NCBI RefSeq assembly: GCF_018224885.1
Contig: NZ_JAGTXB010000034.1
Coordinates: 1-32,591 of the forward strand
DNA from: Chitinophaga hostae
GTDB lineage: Bacteria > Bacteroidota > Bacteroidia > Chitinophagales > Chitinophagaceae
DNA length: 32,591 nt
Reading direction: 5' to 3'
This document shows, piece by piece, positions 1 to 7,668 of this stretch (position 1 is its first letter; every line of letters starts with the position of its first letter). Under the pieces are notes generated by a model, which had not been told where the DNA came from, searched no databases, and worked only from the letters and a program-made list of their open reading frames with translations. Position numbers and translations under genes: made by a program.

Positions 1-3
1 AAG

Positions 4-80
4 GCTAACAGCTAAATCAAATATTAATCGGTCTCCGCTGCATTAGCTAACAGCTAACAGCTAAAGGCTAACAGCTAAAT
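4..80. repeat. GCTAACA heptamer direct repeats upstream of kduI
   Basis: Units of GCTAACA and the variants GCTAAAT and GCTAAAG are stacked head to tail: two units at 4-17 and five at 46-80. They are separated by about 28 bp of unrelated sequence. The block ends 8 bp before the kduI start codon, so it occupies the probable 5' leader. A 19-bp segment is identical at 1-19 and 64-82. The unit length is 7, so copy-number change would alter spacing but not the protein. No promoter is recognisable among the repeats. Confidence 0.85.
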
Positions 81-88
81 CATAAAAT

Positions 89-1027
89 ATGAGTACTCCA
101 CAGAATTCAGCATATGAGAGCAACCCATCAGAAGTAAAGCAAATGGATACTGCATCGCAGCGAATGGAAAATAAAACACATCACATTAGCACGCCGTACG
201 ATTCAAGATACGCGAGCAGTCCGGCAGAAGTAAAGCAAATGGATACTGCGCAACTGAGACGTGCTTTTTTAATAGAAAACATTTTTGCGGCGGACCAGGT
301 CACCTGGACGCATACCCACTATGACCGTTATCTTACGGGGGGAGCAATGCCGGTAAAAGGTCCGGTAATACTGACCAGTATTGACCTGCTGAAAGCAGAT
401 TATTTCCTGGAAAGAAGAGAGCTGGGAATGATTAATGTTGGAGGAGAGGGCATACTGGAAGTGGATGGAGAAAAATTTGAACTGGCTTATAAGGAGGCGT
501 TGTATATCGGTAAGGGAAAGCAACAGGTCATCTTCCACAGTAAAAACACGCAGCAACCGGCTAAATTTTACCTGAATTCCACGCCGGCACATCACGCCTA
601 CCCAACCCGGAAAGTGTCTAAAAACGAGGCGGAAATAGTAACGCTGGGAGCATTGGAAACTTCCAATCACCGTACTATCAATAAACTGCTGGTGAACAGC
701 GTACTGGAAACCTGCCAGCTGCAGATGGGGATGACGGAGCTGAAGCCGGGAAGCGTGTGGAATACGATGCCGGCGCATACGCACGACAGAAGAATGGAGG
801 TATACTTCTATTTTGAGGTGCCTGAAGGACAATCGGTTTGTCATTTTATGGGTCAGCCACAGGAAACCCGCCATGTATGGATGCAAAATGAGCAGGCCAT
901 TATATCGCCGCCATGGTCGGTACACTCCGGTGCAGGCACCAGCAACTATACGTTTATCTGGGGCATGGCAGGTGAAAACCTCGACTATGGCGATATGGAC
1001 CATTGCAAGATCACGGAACTACGTTAA
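89..1027 (+). CDS. kduI: 5-dehydro-4-deoxy-D-glucuronate isomerase KduI
   Basis: KduI isomerises 5-keto-4-deoxyuronate, the sugar released from lyase-generated unsaturated oligouronides, to 3-deoxy-D-glycero-2,5-hexodiulosonate in the cytoplasm. The protein (312 aa) matches my memory of E. coli KduI over its whole core, including YFLERRELG near residue 105 and GQPQETRH near 255. The metal ligands appear as His230, His232, Glu237 and His279, with the same 2/5/42 spacing as in the E. coli enzyme. It is about 34 residues longer than usual because the N terminus is duplicated: residues 2-22 and 34-54 are two copies of an STP..S.Y.S.P.EVKQMDTA block. An internal ATG at 164 would give a near-standard length. 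I kept the ATG at 89 because the first copy stays in frame and conserved. It is the first of six tightly spaced genes; kduD is two genes downstream. Confidence 0.95.
   Translation: MSTPQNSAYESNPSEVKQMDTASQRMENKTHHISTPYDSRYASSPAEVKQMDTAQLRRAFLIENIFAADQVTWTHTHYDRYLTGGAMPVKGPVILTSIDLLKADYFLERRELGMINVGGEGILEVDGEKFELAYKEALYIGKGKQQVIFHSKNTQQPAKFYLNSTPAHHAYPTRKVSKNEAEIVTLGALETSNHRTINKLLVNSVLETCQLQMGMTELKPGSVWNTMPAHTHDRRMEVYFYFEVPEGQSVCHFMGQPQETRHVWMQNEQAIISPPWSVHSGAGTSNYTFIWGMAGENLDYGDMDHCKITELR
119..249 (+). repeat. Duplicated segment encoding the KduI N terminus
   Basis: The 23 bp at 131-153 recur identically at 227-249, an offset of 96 bp or exactly 32 codons. Similarity at protein level extends upstream of this core to cover residues 2-22 and 34-54. 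The ATG of the first copy aligns with an ATT codon in the second. This suggests that the original start region was duplicated and that the inner start codon was then lost. Confidence 0.8.
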
Positions 1028-1049
1028 TGAACTGATAATAGCTGTTATC

Positions 1050-3275
1050 ATGATGATGAAAAAAATTATCGCAGGAAGCTTGCTGGGCTTGTCTTTCCTG
1101 CATGCCGGCCTGCCGCTGCATGCTGCCGGACCGGTTACGGAAAAACATGCTGCCGCTTTCACAGATGCTTATACCGCGCAGGCGGTAAGAGCGCAGATGG
1201 AGAAAGTGGCTTCCTGGCAATGGCGGTATATCAATGCCAGGGGCTGGAATCATGCGCCTACCGATTGGACCAACGGCGCTATGTATGCGGGCATGATGTC
1301 GCTGACCGCTGTTACGTCGAATTCGTTTTTTACCGACCGCCTGGTACAGGTGGGCAGGGATAACAACTGGAATACAGGACCTGACCGTTTTTTTGCAGAT
1401 GAATACTGCGTAGGACAATTGTATGCGCAGCTATACAGTTTGTATAAAGAACCCGTGATGATTGATAAATTCCGCAAACTGGCAGACAGCATTGTGGCCG
1501 CGCCGCATACGGAATCGCTGGAATGGGTAAATGGTATCCATCACCGTGAATGGGCCTGGTGCGATGCGTTGTTTATGGGGCCGCCGGCGCTGGCCTATTT
1601 GTCTACCGCCACCGGCGATCCGCGCTACCTGGAAACCGCGGATAAATTATGGTGGAAAACCACCGACTACCTGTATAATAAACAGGATAGTTTGTACTAC
1701 CGTGATGGCAGTTATATCGGGAAGAAAGAAAAAAATGGTACTAACGTATACTGGAGTCGTGGTAACGGCTGGGTAATGGGTGGCCTGGTGCGTATGCTGG
1801 ATAATATGCCGGCAGGATATGCCGGTAAGGCACGGTTCCAGGCGTTGTATAAACAAATGGCTTATCGTATTGCCGCCCTTCAAACCCAGGATGGTACCTG
1901 GCACGCCAGCTTGCTGGATCCGGATAATTATCCTGCAAAGGAAACAAGTGGTACCGGTTTTTACGTATATGCGTTGATGTGGGGTATCAACAACGGGTTG
2001 TTACCTGAAAAGGAATTTTTACCTGCAGTGCAAAAAGGTTGGGAAGCGCTGGTAGGCTGTGTACAGCCGAACGGTAAGCTGGGCTTTGTGCAGGAAATTG
2101 GTGCCGCACCAGGAAAGGCTACTGCCGACGATACAGAAGTGTATGGCGTAGGTGCGTTCCTGTTAGCCGGATCAGAGCTGATAAAATATGATCTGCGCAA
2201 AAATGCAACCGGCTCGTTTGTCATCTCCAATAACACTGGTGTAAACAGGGAAGGTGATATCGTGGAAATACCCTATGGTGATTTCACCGCTAAACTCAGC
2301 AAGTCAACGCAGAAGAGCTTTAAGGTCATAGATCTGTTAAGTGCGCAGGAAATTCCTTACCAGCTGATATATGAAGGCAGCAAAACACCTAAGAAGATCA
2401 TCCTGCAGGTATCGGCGCCTGCCGGTGCACGTATTCATGCCGCTGTAACGGAAGGAACGCCGGCGCAGGTAAAAGCTGCTGCTTACGGCCGTTATGTGCC
2501 GGAACGTAAAGATGATTATGCCTGGGAAAACGACCGTATGGCTTACCGCATGTATGGCAAGGCGCTGGAACAGGTGCCAAAGGAAATGGCTTTTGGTATT
2601 GATGTATGGGCCAAACGTACCAGCGATATGGTGATTGATACCTGGTATAAGCTGGATAACTATCATCACGACAACGGACAGGGGTTAGACTATTACAGTG
2701 TGGGTTTAACGCTGGGCGCCGGTGATACTGCGCCTTATGGTGAGGATACTATTTATTTTCCTAAAAATTACCGGCAGTGGAAAAGACTCGATAACGGTCC
2801 GCTGCGCACCACTTTCGCATTAACCTACGATACCTGGCAGGCGGGTAGTATACCCGTAAGCGTTACCAAAACGATTTCGCTGGATGCCGGTTCGCAGTTG
2901 AATAAGATGCAGGTACAGTACAGCTTTAAAGGCAATGATAATATCCCGGTGGTAACCGGTATTGTGAAGCGTAAGGAACCAGGTACAGTATTGCTGGATG
3001 AGAAAACAGGTGTGATGGGCTATTGGGAACCTACTCACGGAGAAGATGGTACCATTGGTGTGGGCTGTGTATTTGCGAGGGAGGTACCCGGTATGAAAAC
3101 GGACAATGTGCATTTGTTAAGTCCGGGTACAGCCGGTAGCCAGCAACCCTATGTATATTATTTCGGGGCTGCATGGAACAAGGGTGGTAGGATTACTTCC
3201 GCCCAGGAATGGTTTAGCTACCTGGAAACATTTGCCCAAAAAGTTAAACAGCCTTTACAGGTGACAATTCAATAA
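1050..3275 (+). CDS. GH105 unsaturated uronyl hydrolase fused to a DUF4861-like domain
   Basis: This is a secreted two-domain protein of 741 aa. A signal peptide spans roughly residues 1-26. An (alpha/alpha)6 GH105 domain covers about 45-380, with the family motif WCDALFMGPP placing the catalytic Asp at 172 and WSRGNGWVMGG at 235-245. GH105 enzymes hydrolyse the unsaturated galacturonyl or glucuronyl residue from lyase products. The C-terminal half, about 390-735, has a YAWENDRMAYRMYGKA-type segment that I recognise as DUF4861, a domain of unknown activity seen in pectin- and uronate-related loci. The frame is open upstream to 813, but that part overlaps kduI. The consecutive ATGs at 1050, 1053 and 1056, directly before the signal peptide, mark the start; which one is used is undecided. 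It lies 22 bp after kduI and feeds KduI its substrate. Confidence 0.88.
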   Translation: MMMKKIIAGSLLGLSFLHAGLPLHAAGPVTEKHAAAFTDAYTAQAVRAQMEKVASWQWRYINARGWNHAPTDWTNGAMYAGMMSLTAVTSNSFFTDRLVQVGRDNNWNTGPDRFFADEYCVGQLYAQLYSLYKEPVMIDKFRKLADSIVAAPHTESLEWVNGIHHREWAWCDALFMGPPALAYLSTATGDPRYLETADKLWWKTTDYLYNKQDSLYYRDGSYIGKKEKNGTNVYWSRGNGWVMGGLVRMLDNMPAGYAGKARFQALYKQMAYRIAALQTQDGTWHASLLDPDNYPAKETSGTGFYVYALMWGINNGLLPEKEFLPAVQKGWEALVGCVQPNGKLGFVQEIGAAPGKATADDTEVYGVGAFLLAGSELIKYDLRKNATGSFVISNNTGVNREGDIVEIPYGDFTAKLSKSTQKSFKVIDLLSAQEIPYQLIYEGSKTPKKIILQVSAPAGARIHAAVTEGTPAQVKAAAYGRYVPERKDDYAWENDRMAYRMYGKALEQVPKEMAFGIDVWAKRTSDMVIDTWYKLDNYHHDNGQGLDYYSVGLTLGAGDTAPYGEDTIYFPKNYRQWKRLDNGPLRTTFALTYDTWQAGSIPVSVTKTISLDAGSQLNKMQVQYSFKGNDNIPVVTGIVKRKEPGTVLLDEKTGVMGYWEPTHGEDGTIGVGCVFAREVPGMKTDNVHLLSPGTAGSQQPYVYYFGAAWNKGGRITSAQEWFSYLETFAQKVKQPLQVTIQ

Positions 3276-3327
3276 TTACAGGGTTTCCGGGTGTCCGCAT
3301 CCGGAAGCTCGTTAAATACTTTATACA

Positions 3328-4089
3328 ATGGATCTATTTCAGTTAAAAGGGAAAACGGCGGTGGTAACGGGTTGCAAACGTGGCATCGGTAAAGCGATGG
3401 CCGTAGCCCTGGCATCAGCGGGAGCTGATATTATTGGTGTTTCCGCCTCCCTGGAACTCAGCGGCAGCGATGTAGAGAAAGAAGTAATGGCGCTGGGGCG
3501 CAGTTTCAAGGCCTACCAGTGCGATTTTTCCAGCCGTACCGCCCTGTATGCGTTTATTAAACAACTGGAACAGGACGCACCGGTAGTGGATATCCTGGTT
3601 AACAATGCAGGTACCATTCTCCGCAAACCAGCCGCAGAGCATCCGGACGAATACTGGGATGAAGTGATCAATATTAACCTGAACGCTCAATTTATCCTGA
3701 CCCGCGAAATCGGAAAAGGAATGATTGCACGTGGAGCCGGAAAGGTTATCTTTACAGCATCTCTGCTCACCTTCCAGGGGGGAATCAATGTTCCGGGATA
3801 TGCTGCCAGTAAAGGAGCCGTAGGATCGCTGGTAAAGGCATTTGCGAATGAATGGGCCTCGAAAGGAGTGAATGTAAATGCGATTGCACCGGGATATATC
3901 GCTACCGATAACACAGCGGCCCTGAGAGCGGATCAGCAACGCAGCAGCGCCATACTGGATCGCATTCCGGCTGGCCGCTGGGGAGAACCGGAAGATTTTG
4001 CAGGTCCTGCAATATTCCTCGCTTCCAAAGCAGCTGATTATGTACATGGTACTATTCTTACCGTGGATGGTGGCTGGATGGGTAGATAA
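3328..4089 (+). CDS. kduD: 2-dehydro-3-deoxy-D-gluconate 5-dehydrogenase KduD
   Basis: KduD is a cytoplasmic short-chain dehydrogenase that reduces 3-deoxy-D-glycero-2,5-hexodiulosonate, the KduI product, to 2-keto-3-deoxygluconate with NAD(P)H. The 253 aa fit the family. The nucleotide-binding TGxxxGIG motif is at 14-21, NNAG at 92-95, and the catalytic Ser145, Tyr158 and Lys162 (YAASK) are all present. The stretches NAIAPGYIATDNT and ILDRIPAGRWGEP are hallmark KduD sequence and separate it from generic SDRs. It sits 52 bp after the GH105 gene and 31 bp before the regulator, in the same operon as kduI. The next enzymes of the route, KDG kinase and KDPG aldolase, are not in this window. Confidence 0.95.
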   Translation: MDLFQLKGKTAVVTGCKRGIGKAMAVALASAGADIIGVSASLELSGSDVEKEVMALGRSFKAYQCDFSSRTALYAFIKQLEQDAPVVDILVNNAGTILRKPAAEHPDEYWDEVININLNAQFILTREIGKGMIARGAGKVIFTASLLTFQGGINVPGYAASKGAVGSLVKAFANEWASKGVNVNAIAPGYIATDNTAALRADQQRSSAILDRIPAGRWGEPEDFAGPAIFLASKAADYVHGTILTVDGGWMGR

Positions 4090-4120
4090 CAGAACATATT
4101 ACAGCTAATAGCCTCTATAC

Positions 4121-5173
4121 ATGAGCAAACGTACTGAAAAAACGATTGTGGATATTGCAGAAGAACTGAAATTGTCAGTATCCACTGTATCACGTGCCCT
4201 GAACGATAATCCTAACATCAGCGCACGTACGAAAGATAAGGTGAAGAAGATGGCCCGTAAACTGGGCTATCGCCCTAATGCGTTGGCTGCCGGTTTGCGT
4301 AATAATAAAAGCAAAACCATCGGGCTCATAGTACCCCGGATTTCCATGTTCTTCCCTGCAACCATCAGCACCATTATCCAGAATAAACTGCAGGAGCACG
4401 GCTATAACCTGATCATCTGCCAGTCGAACGATTCGTACGACCAGGAAGTAACCCTGGTCAACACTTTGTATTCGGCAAGGGTAGATGGCCTGGTAGTATC
4501 TACCACCTTATACACCACCGACTTCTCCCATTTCGATGTATTTAAGGATAACAATATTCCGCTGATATTTTTTGACCGGGTACCCAAAGATTATAATGTT
4601 AAAGTAATTAAGGGAGATGACTACCTCGGCGGGCATACTGCTACCACGCACCTGCTGGAAAAAGGTTGTAAAGATATTGTGCATATCTCTGGTCCGCTGA
4701 CGAGTAATTTGTATGTGGAAAGAGTAGCGGGGTATAAAAATGCGCTGCAGGAACATAAACAGGCCTTTAAGAAAAATCGTGTCTTCTATCACGAGCTGAC
4801 CCGTGAAAATGCTTGGCAAACCTGTGAGAAGATCTTCGCCCAGCAACCTTTTCCGGATGGCATTTTTGCCTCCAACGATACTACTGCGATTACCATCCTG
4901 GAGTATTGCCGTAAAATAAATGTACGGGTACCGGAAGACCTGAAAGTAGTAGGGTATTCCAATGATCCGCGCACAGAAATAGTAACGCCACCCGTTACCA
5001 GTGTAGACCAGTATCCGGCCATGATGGGTGAAAGAGTGGTGGCCGCCCTGATGGAACTGATCAACACCGCTGCTTCCAGCGTACCACGTTATTCACAGGA
5101 AATAATACCTATTCAACTTGTAGCACGCGAGTCTTCCGCCGGTACGGCAAAGACCAGCGCAAAAAAGAAATGA
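4121..5173 (+). CDS. LacI-family transcriptional regulator of the uronate operon
   Basis: This 350-aa protein has the LacI layout: an N-terminal helix-turn-helix at about 9-28 (VDIAEELKLSVSTVSRALN), a hinge helix near 53-60 (NALAAGLR), and a periplasmic-binding-protein-like sensor domain to about 335, followed by a Lys-rich tail. It would bind operator DNA as a dimer and respond to a small ligand. The gene sits inside the operon, between kduD and GH88, so the likely ligand is an intermediate of uronate breakdown such as DKI, DKII or KDG; this is inference from context. I could not identify a convincing LacI-type palindrome in the 88 bp available before kduI, so the operator may lie left of the window. 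Being embedded, the regulator would be induced together with its targets. Confidence 0.92.
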   Translation: MSKRTEKTIVDIAEELKLSVSTVSRALNDNPNISARTKDKVKKMARKLGYRPNALAAGLRNNKSKTIGLIVPRISMFFPATISTIIQNKLQEHGYNLIICQSNDSYDQEVTLVNTLYSARVDGLVVSTTLYTTDFSHFDVFKDNNIPLIFFDRVPKDYNVKVIKGDDYLGGHTATTHLLEKGCKDIVHISGPLTSNLYVERVAGYKNALQEHKQAFKKNRVFYHELTRENAWQTCEKIFAQQPFPDGIFASNDTTAITILEYCRKINVRVPEDLKVVGYSNDPRTEIVTPPVTSVDQYPAMMGERVVAALMELINTAASSVPRYSQEIIPIQLVARESSAGTAKTSAKKK

Positions 5174-5195
5174 TCATATTCTAATCACGTTATTT

Positions 5196-6392
5196 ATGAA
5201 AAAGAACCTGTTCTTTACGGTATTGCTATTGCCGGTGATGTTTATGCAATCGTATGCACAATCCGGTAAGGCTGACAAAGCGCTGCTGACCAAAGCTGAT
5301 GCGGCCCTGCAATTCGCCGCCCGTCAGTATAAACTGATGATGAAACATGTACCGGACAGCCTCTTGCCACGTACCACCGATACAAAGGATGGCAGCCTGA
5401 TGACCTCCAACTCCGGTTGGTGGACCTCCGGCTTTTATCCCGGTACCAACTGGTACCTGTTCGAATACACCAAAGATCCTGCCTTTAAAGCAGAGGCGCT
5501 GAAGCGCATGGCATTGGTACAGAAAGAACAGTTCAACACCCGCACCCATGATCTTGGATTTATGATGTATTGTCCCTTTGGCAACGCATTGCGCATCACC
5601 AAAGATCCTGCCTATAAAGCTATTTTGCTGACCAGCGCAAAGTCTTTGTCTACCCGCTTTAATCCTACCATTGGCTGCATTAAATCATGGGATCATGGCA
5701 GCTGGAAATTCCCGGTGATCATCGACAACATGATGAACCTGGAATTGCTGAACTGGGCTACCCGTGAAAGCGGCGACAAACAGTTTGCACAAATTGCCCG
5801 CACGCATGCCAATACCACTATAAAAAATCATTTCCGTCCGGATTACAGCTCCTACCACGTAGTGGACTATGACCCTGCCACCGGCGCCGTAGCAGACCGT
5901 AAAACCCACCAGGGAGCTGCCGACAGCTCTGCCTGGTCGCGTGGCCAGGCCTGGGGATTATATGGTTATACCCTTATGTACCGCGATACAAAAGATAAAG
6001 CTTACCTGGATCAGGCCCGTCATATTGCGGAGTTTATCCTCAATAACCCTACTATGCCGGCCGACCTCGTGCCTTATTGGGACTATGATGCACCCGGTAT
6101 TCCAAATGCGCCGCGTGATGTATCCGCTGCTGCCGTAGCCGCATCCGCGTTGCTGGAACTGAGCCGTTATACCAATAAAACAGAAGGAAAGCGTTACTGG
6201 AATGCTGCGGAAACTATGCTGAACAGCTTATGCAGTCCTGCTTACCTGGCAAAGGAAGGAGAGAACAATGATTTTATACTGATGCACAGCGTAGGCTCTC
6301 TGCCGCATAAATCAGAGGTGGATGTGCCGCTGACCTATGCCGATTACTATTTTGTGGAGGCATTGCTGCGGTACAAACAATGGGCTAAGTAA
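5196..6392 (+). CDS. GH88 unsaturated glucuronyl hydrolase
   Basis: This is a secreted or periplasmic enzyme of 398 aa with a signal peptide over residues 1-22, ending in SYAQS. GH88 enzymes hydrate the 4,5 double bond of the non-reducing-end unsaturated uronic acid left by polysaccharide lyases and so release 5-keto-4-deoxyuronate. Both conserved acidic positions are visible: Asp119 in HDLGF and Asp177 in VIIDNMMNLELL, plus the SAWSRGQAWG motif at 245-254. Length and motif order are typical. The family acts on chondroitin, heparin or hyaluronan, gellan or xanthan disaccharides, and related substrates; the sequence alone does not say which. It lies 22 bp after the regulator and 19 bp before the DUF2264 gene. 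With the GH105 protein it gives the operon two non-redundant unsaturated uronyl hydrolases. Confidence 0.93.
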   Translation: MKKNLFFTVLLLPVMFMQSYAQSGKADKALLTKADAALQFAARQYKLMMKHVPDSLLPRTTDTKDGSLMTSNSGWWTSGFYPGTNWYLFEYTKDPAFKAEALKRMALVQKEQFNTRTHDLGFMMYCPFGNALRITKDPAYKAILLTSAKSLSTRFNPTIGCIKSWDHGSWKFPVIIDNMMNLELLNWATRESGDKQFAQIARTHANTTIKNHFRPDYSSYHVVDYDPATGAVADRKTHQGAADSSAWSRGQAWGLYGYTLMYRDTKDKAYLDQARHIAEFILNNPTMPADLVPYWDYDAPGIPNAPRDVSAAAVAASALLELSRYTNKTEGKRYWNAAETMLNSLCSPAYLAKEGENNDFILMHSVGSLPHKSEVDVPLTYADYYFVEALLRYKQWAK

Positions 6393-6411
6393 GTCAGAAA
6401 AAAAATTTCCC

Positions 6412-7668
6412 ATGGACAGAAGATTCTTTATCAAAGCGATTCCCATGGCGGGAGTAGCCGGTACCATCGGTTCAGACAAAGGGCTGTTGAAAGCAATGGC
6501 CACAGAAAAACCGGTGCATAACGACAGACAGTATAACGTGGACCTTTTACTACGTATATGCCGCCCCGTTATCAGTAAATTGAGCGAAGGAAAACTGAAG
6601 ACAGCCATGCCCACTGAAGTGGCGCCTGATTATGCCAAGCCGGTGGATAAAGTAACTTACCTGGAAGCATTTGGCAGAACCCTGGCAGGATTGGCCCCCT
6701 GGCTGGAGTTGGGGCCAGACAATACTCCGGAGGGCAACAAGCGTTCGGCCATGCTGGATATAACCCGCAAAGCCATAGCCATGGCGGTAGACCCGGCTTC
6801 TCCCGATTATATGAATTTCACCGGCAAATTTGATGCGCAGCCGCTGGTCGATGGCGCCTTCCTGGCACATGGGCTGCTGCGTGCCCCTACACAATTGTGG
6901 GGGGCATTATCATCTAAAACACAGCAACAGGTGATAGACGGGTTGATCAGTTTGCGCAGTATCAAAGCATTCACCAATAACTGGGTATTGTTTTCCGCTA
7001 TCATTGAAGCCATGCTGCTGAAATACGGTGCTGCCTGGGATCGCAAACCGGTGGACCTGGCCGTACAAAAAATAATGGAGTGGTATAAAGGTGACAGTAT
7101 GTATGGCGATGGCGCTCATTTTCACTACGACTACTATAACTCGTTTGTCATACAACCCATGCTGGTGGATGTGTTAAAAGTAATGGTGGAAAAGAACGAA
7201 GAAGGAAAGGAAAACTATGAGCTGGCATTGAAACGTATGCAGCGGTACAGCAGCATATTGGAAAGACAGATATCGCCGGAAGGAACTTTCCCGGTAGTGG
7301 GCCGTTCTATGCCTTATCGCAATGCGGCATTCCAGGCGCTGGCACAAATAGCGCTGGAAGATAAACTGCCGCCGGAAATTTCGCCGGCACAGGTTAGATG
7401 CGCACTAACGGAAGTGAATAAACGAATTTTTGAAACACCCGGCACTTTTGATAAAGAGGGCTGGCTGCAGATTGGCTTCTGCGGTCATCAGCCGGAAATT
7501 GCAGATGTTTATACTTCTACGGGGAGCCTGTATTTATGTACTACCGGTTTCCTGGCATTGGGGCTTCCTGCGCAGCATCCGTTCTGGTCTGCAGCAGCAC
7601 AACCGTGGACGGCTAAGAAAGCCTGGTCCGGGGCGATGGTAAAGAAGGATCATTCTATCGACTACTAA
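6412..7668 (+). CDS. DUF2264-family protein with Tat-like leader
   Basis: This 418-aa protein resembles the DUF2264 family, with the typical YLEAFGRTLAGLAPWLELG segment near residues 58-76 and many alpha-helical stretches consistent with an (alpha/alpha) toroid. The family has no assigned reaction that I can state. The N terminus, DRRFFIKAIPMAGVAG, carries a twin-arginine RRxFxK motif followed by a weakly hydrophobic stretch, suggesting Tat export. The frame is open 25 codons further upstream, inside GH88, but the ATG at 6412 fits the leader and leaves a 19-bp gap. It is the last gene of the uronate operon, so a role in processing an unsaturated or modified uronic oligosaccharide is inferred. 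Its stop codon overlaps the stop of the convergent gene on the other strand. Confidence 0.8.
   Translation: MDRRFFIKAIPMAGVAGTIGSDKGLLKAMATEKPVHNDRQYNVDLLLRICRPVISKLSEGKLKTAMPTEVAPDYAKPVDKVTYLEAFGRTLAGLAPWLELGPDNTPEGNKRSAMLDITRKAIAMAVDPASPDYMNFTGKFDAQPLVDGAFLAHGLLRAPTQLWGALSSKTQQQVIDGLISLRSIKAFTNNWVLFSAIIEAMLLKYGAAWDRKPVDLAVQKIMEWYKGDSMYGDGAHFHYDYYNSFVIQPMLVDVLKVMVEKNEEGKENYELALKRMQRYSSILERQISPEGTFPVVGRSMPYRNAAFQALAQIALEDKLPPEISPAQVRCALTEVNKRIFETPGTFDKEGWLQIGFCGHQPEIADVYTSTGSLYLCTTGFLALGLPAQHPFWSAAAQPWTAKKAWSGAMVKKDHSIDY

Noticed and set aside
4..80. Heptamer block as a CRISPR array
   Set aside because: The units are 7 bp, largely contiguous, and there are no spacers of regular length or cas genes.
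269..1003. Long minus-strand open frame opposite kduI (244 codons)
   Set aside because: It is a mirror of a well-supported KduI coding region, with Cys/His/Arg-rich composition and no family resemblance.
813..1049. Upstream extension of the GH105 reading frame into kduI
   Set aside because: It would overlap kduI by more than 200 bp and place 79 unrelated residues before a clear signal peptide. The ATGs at 1050-1058 are the natural start.
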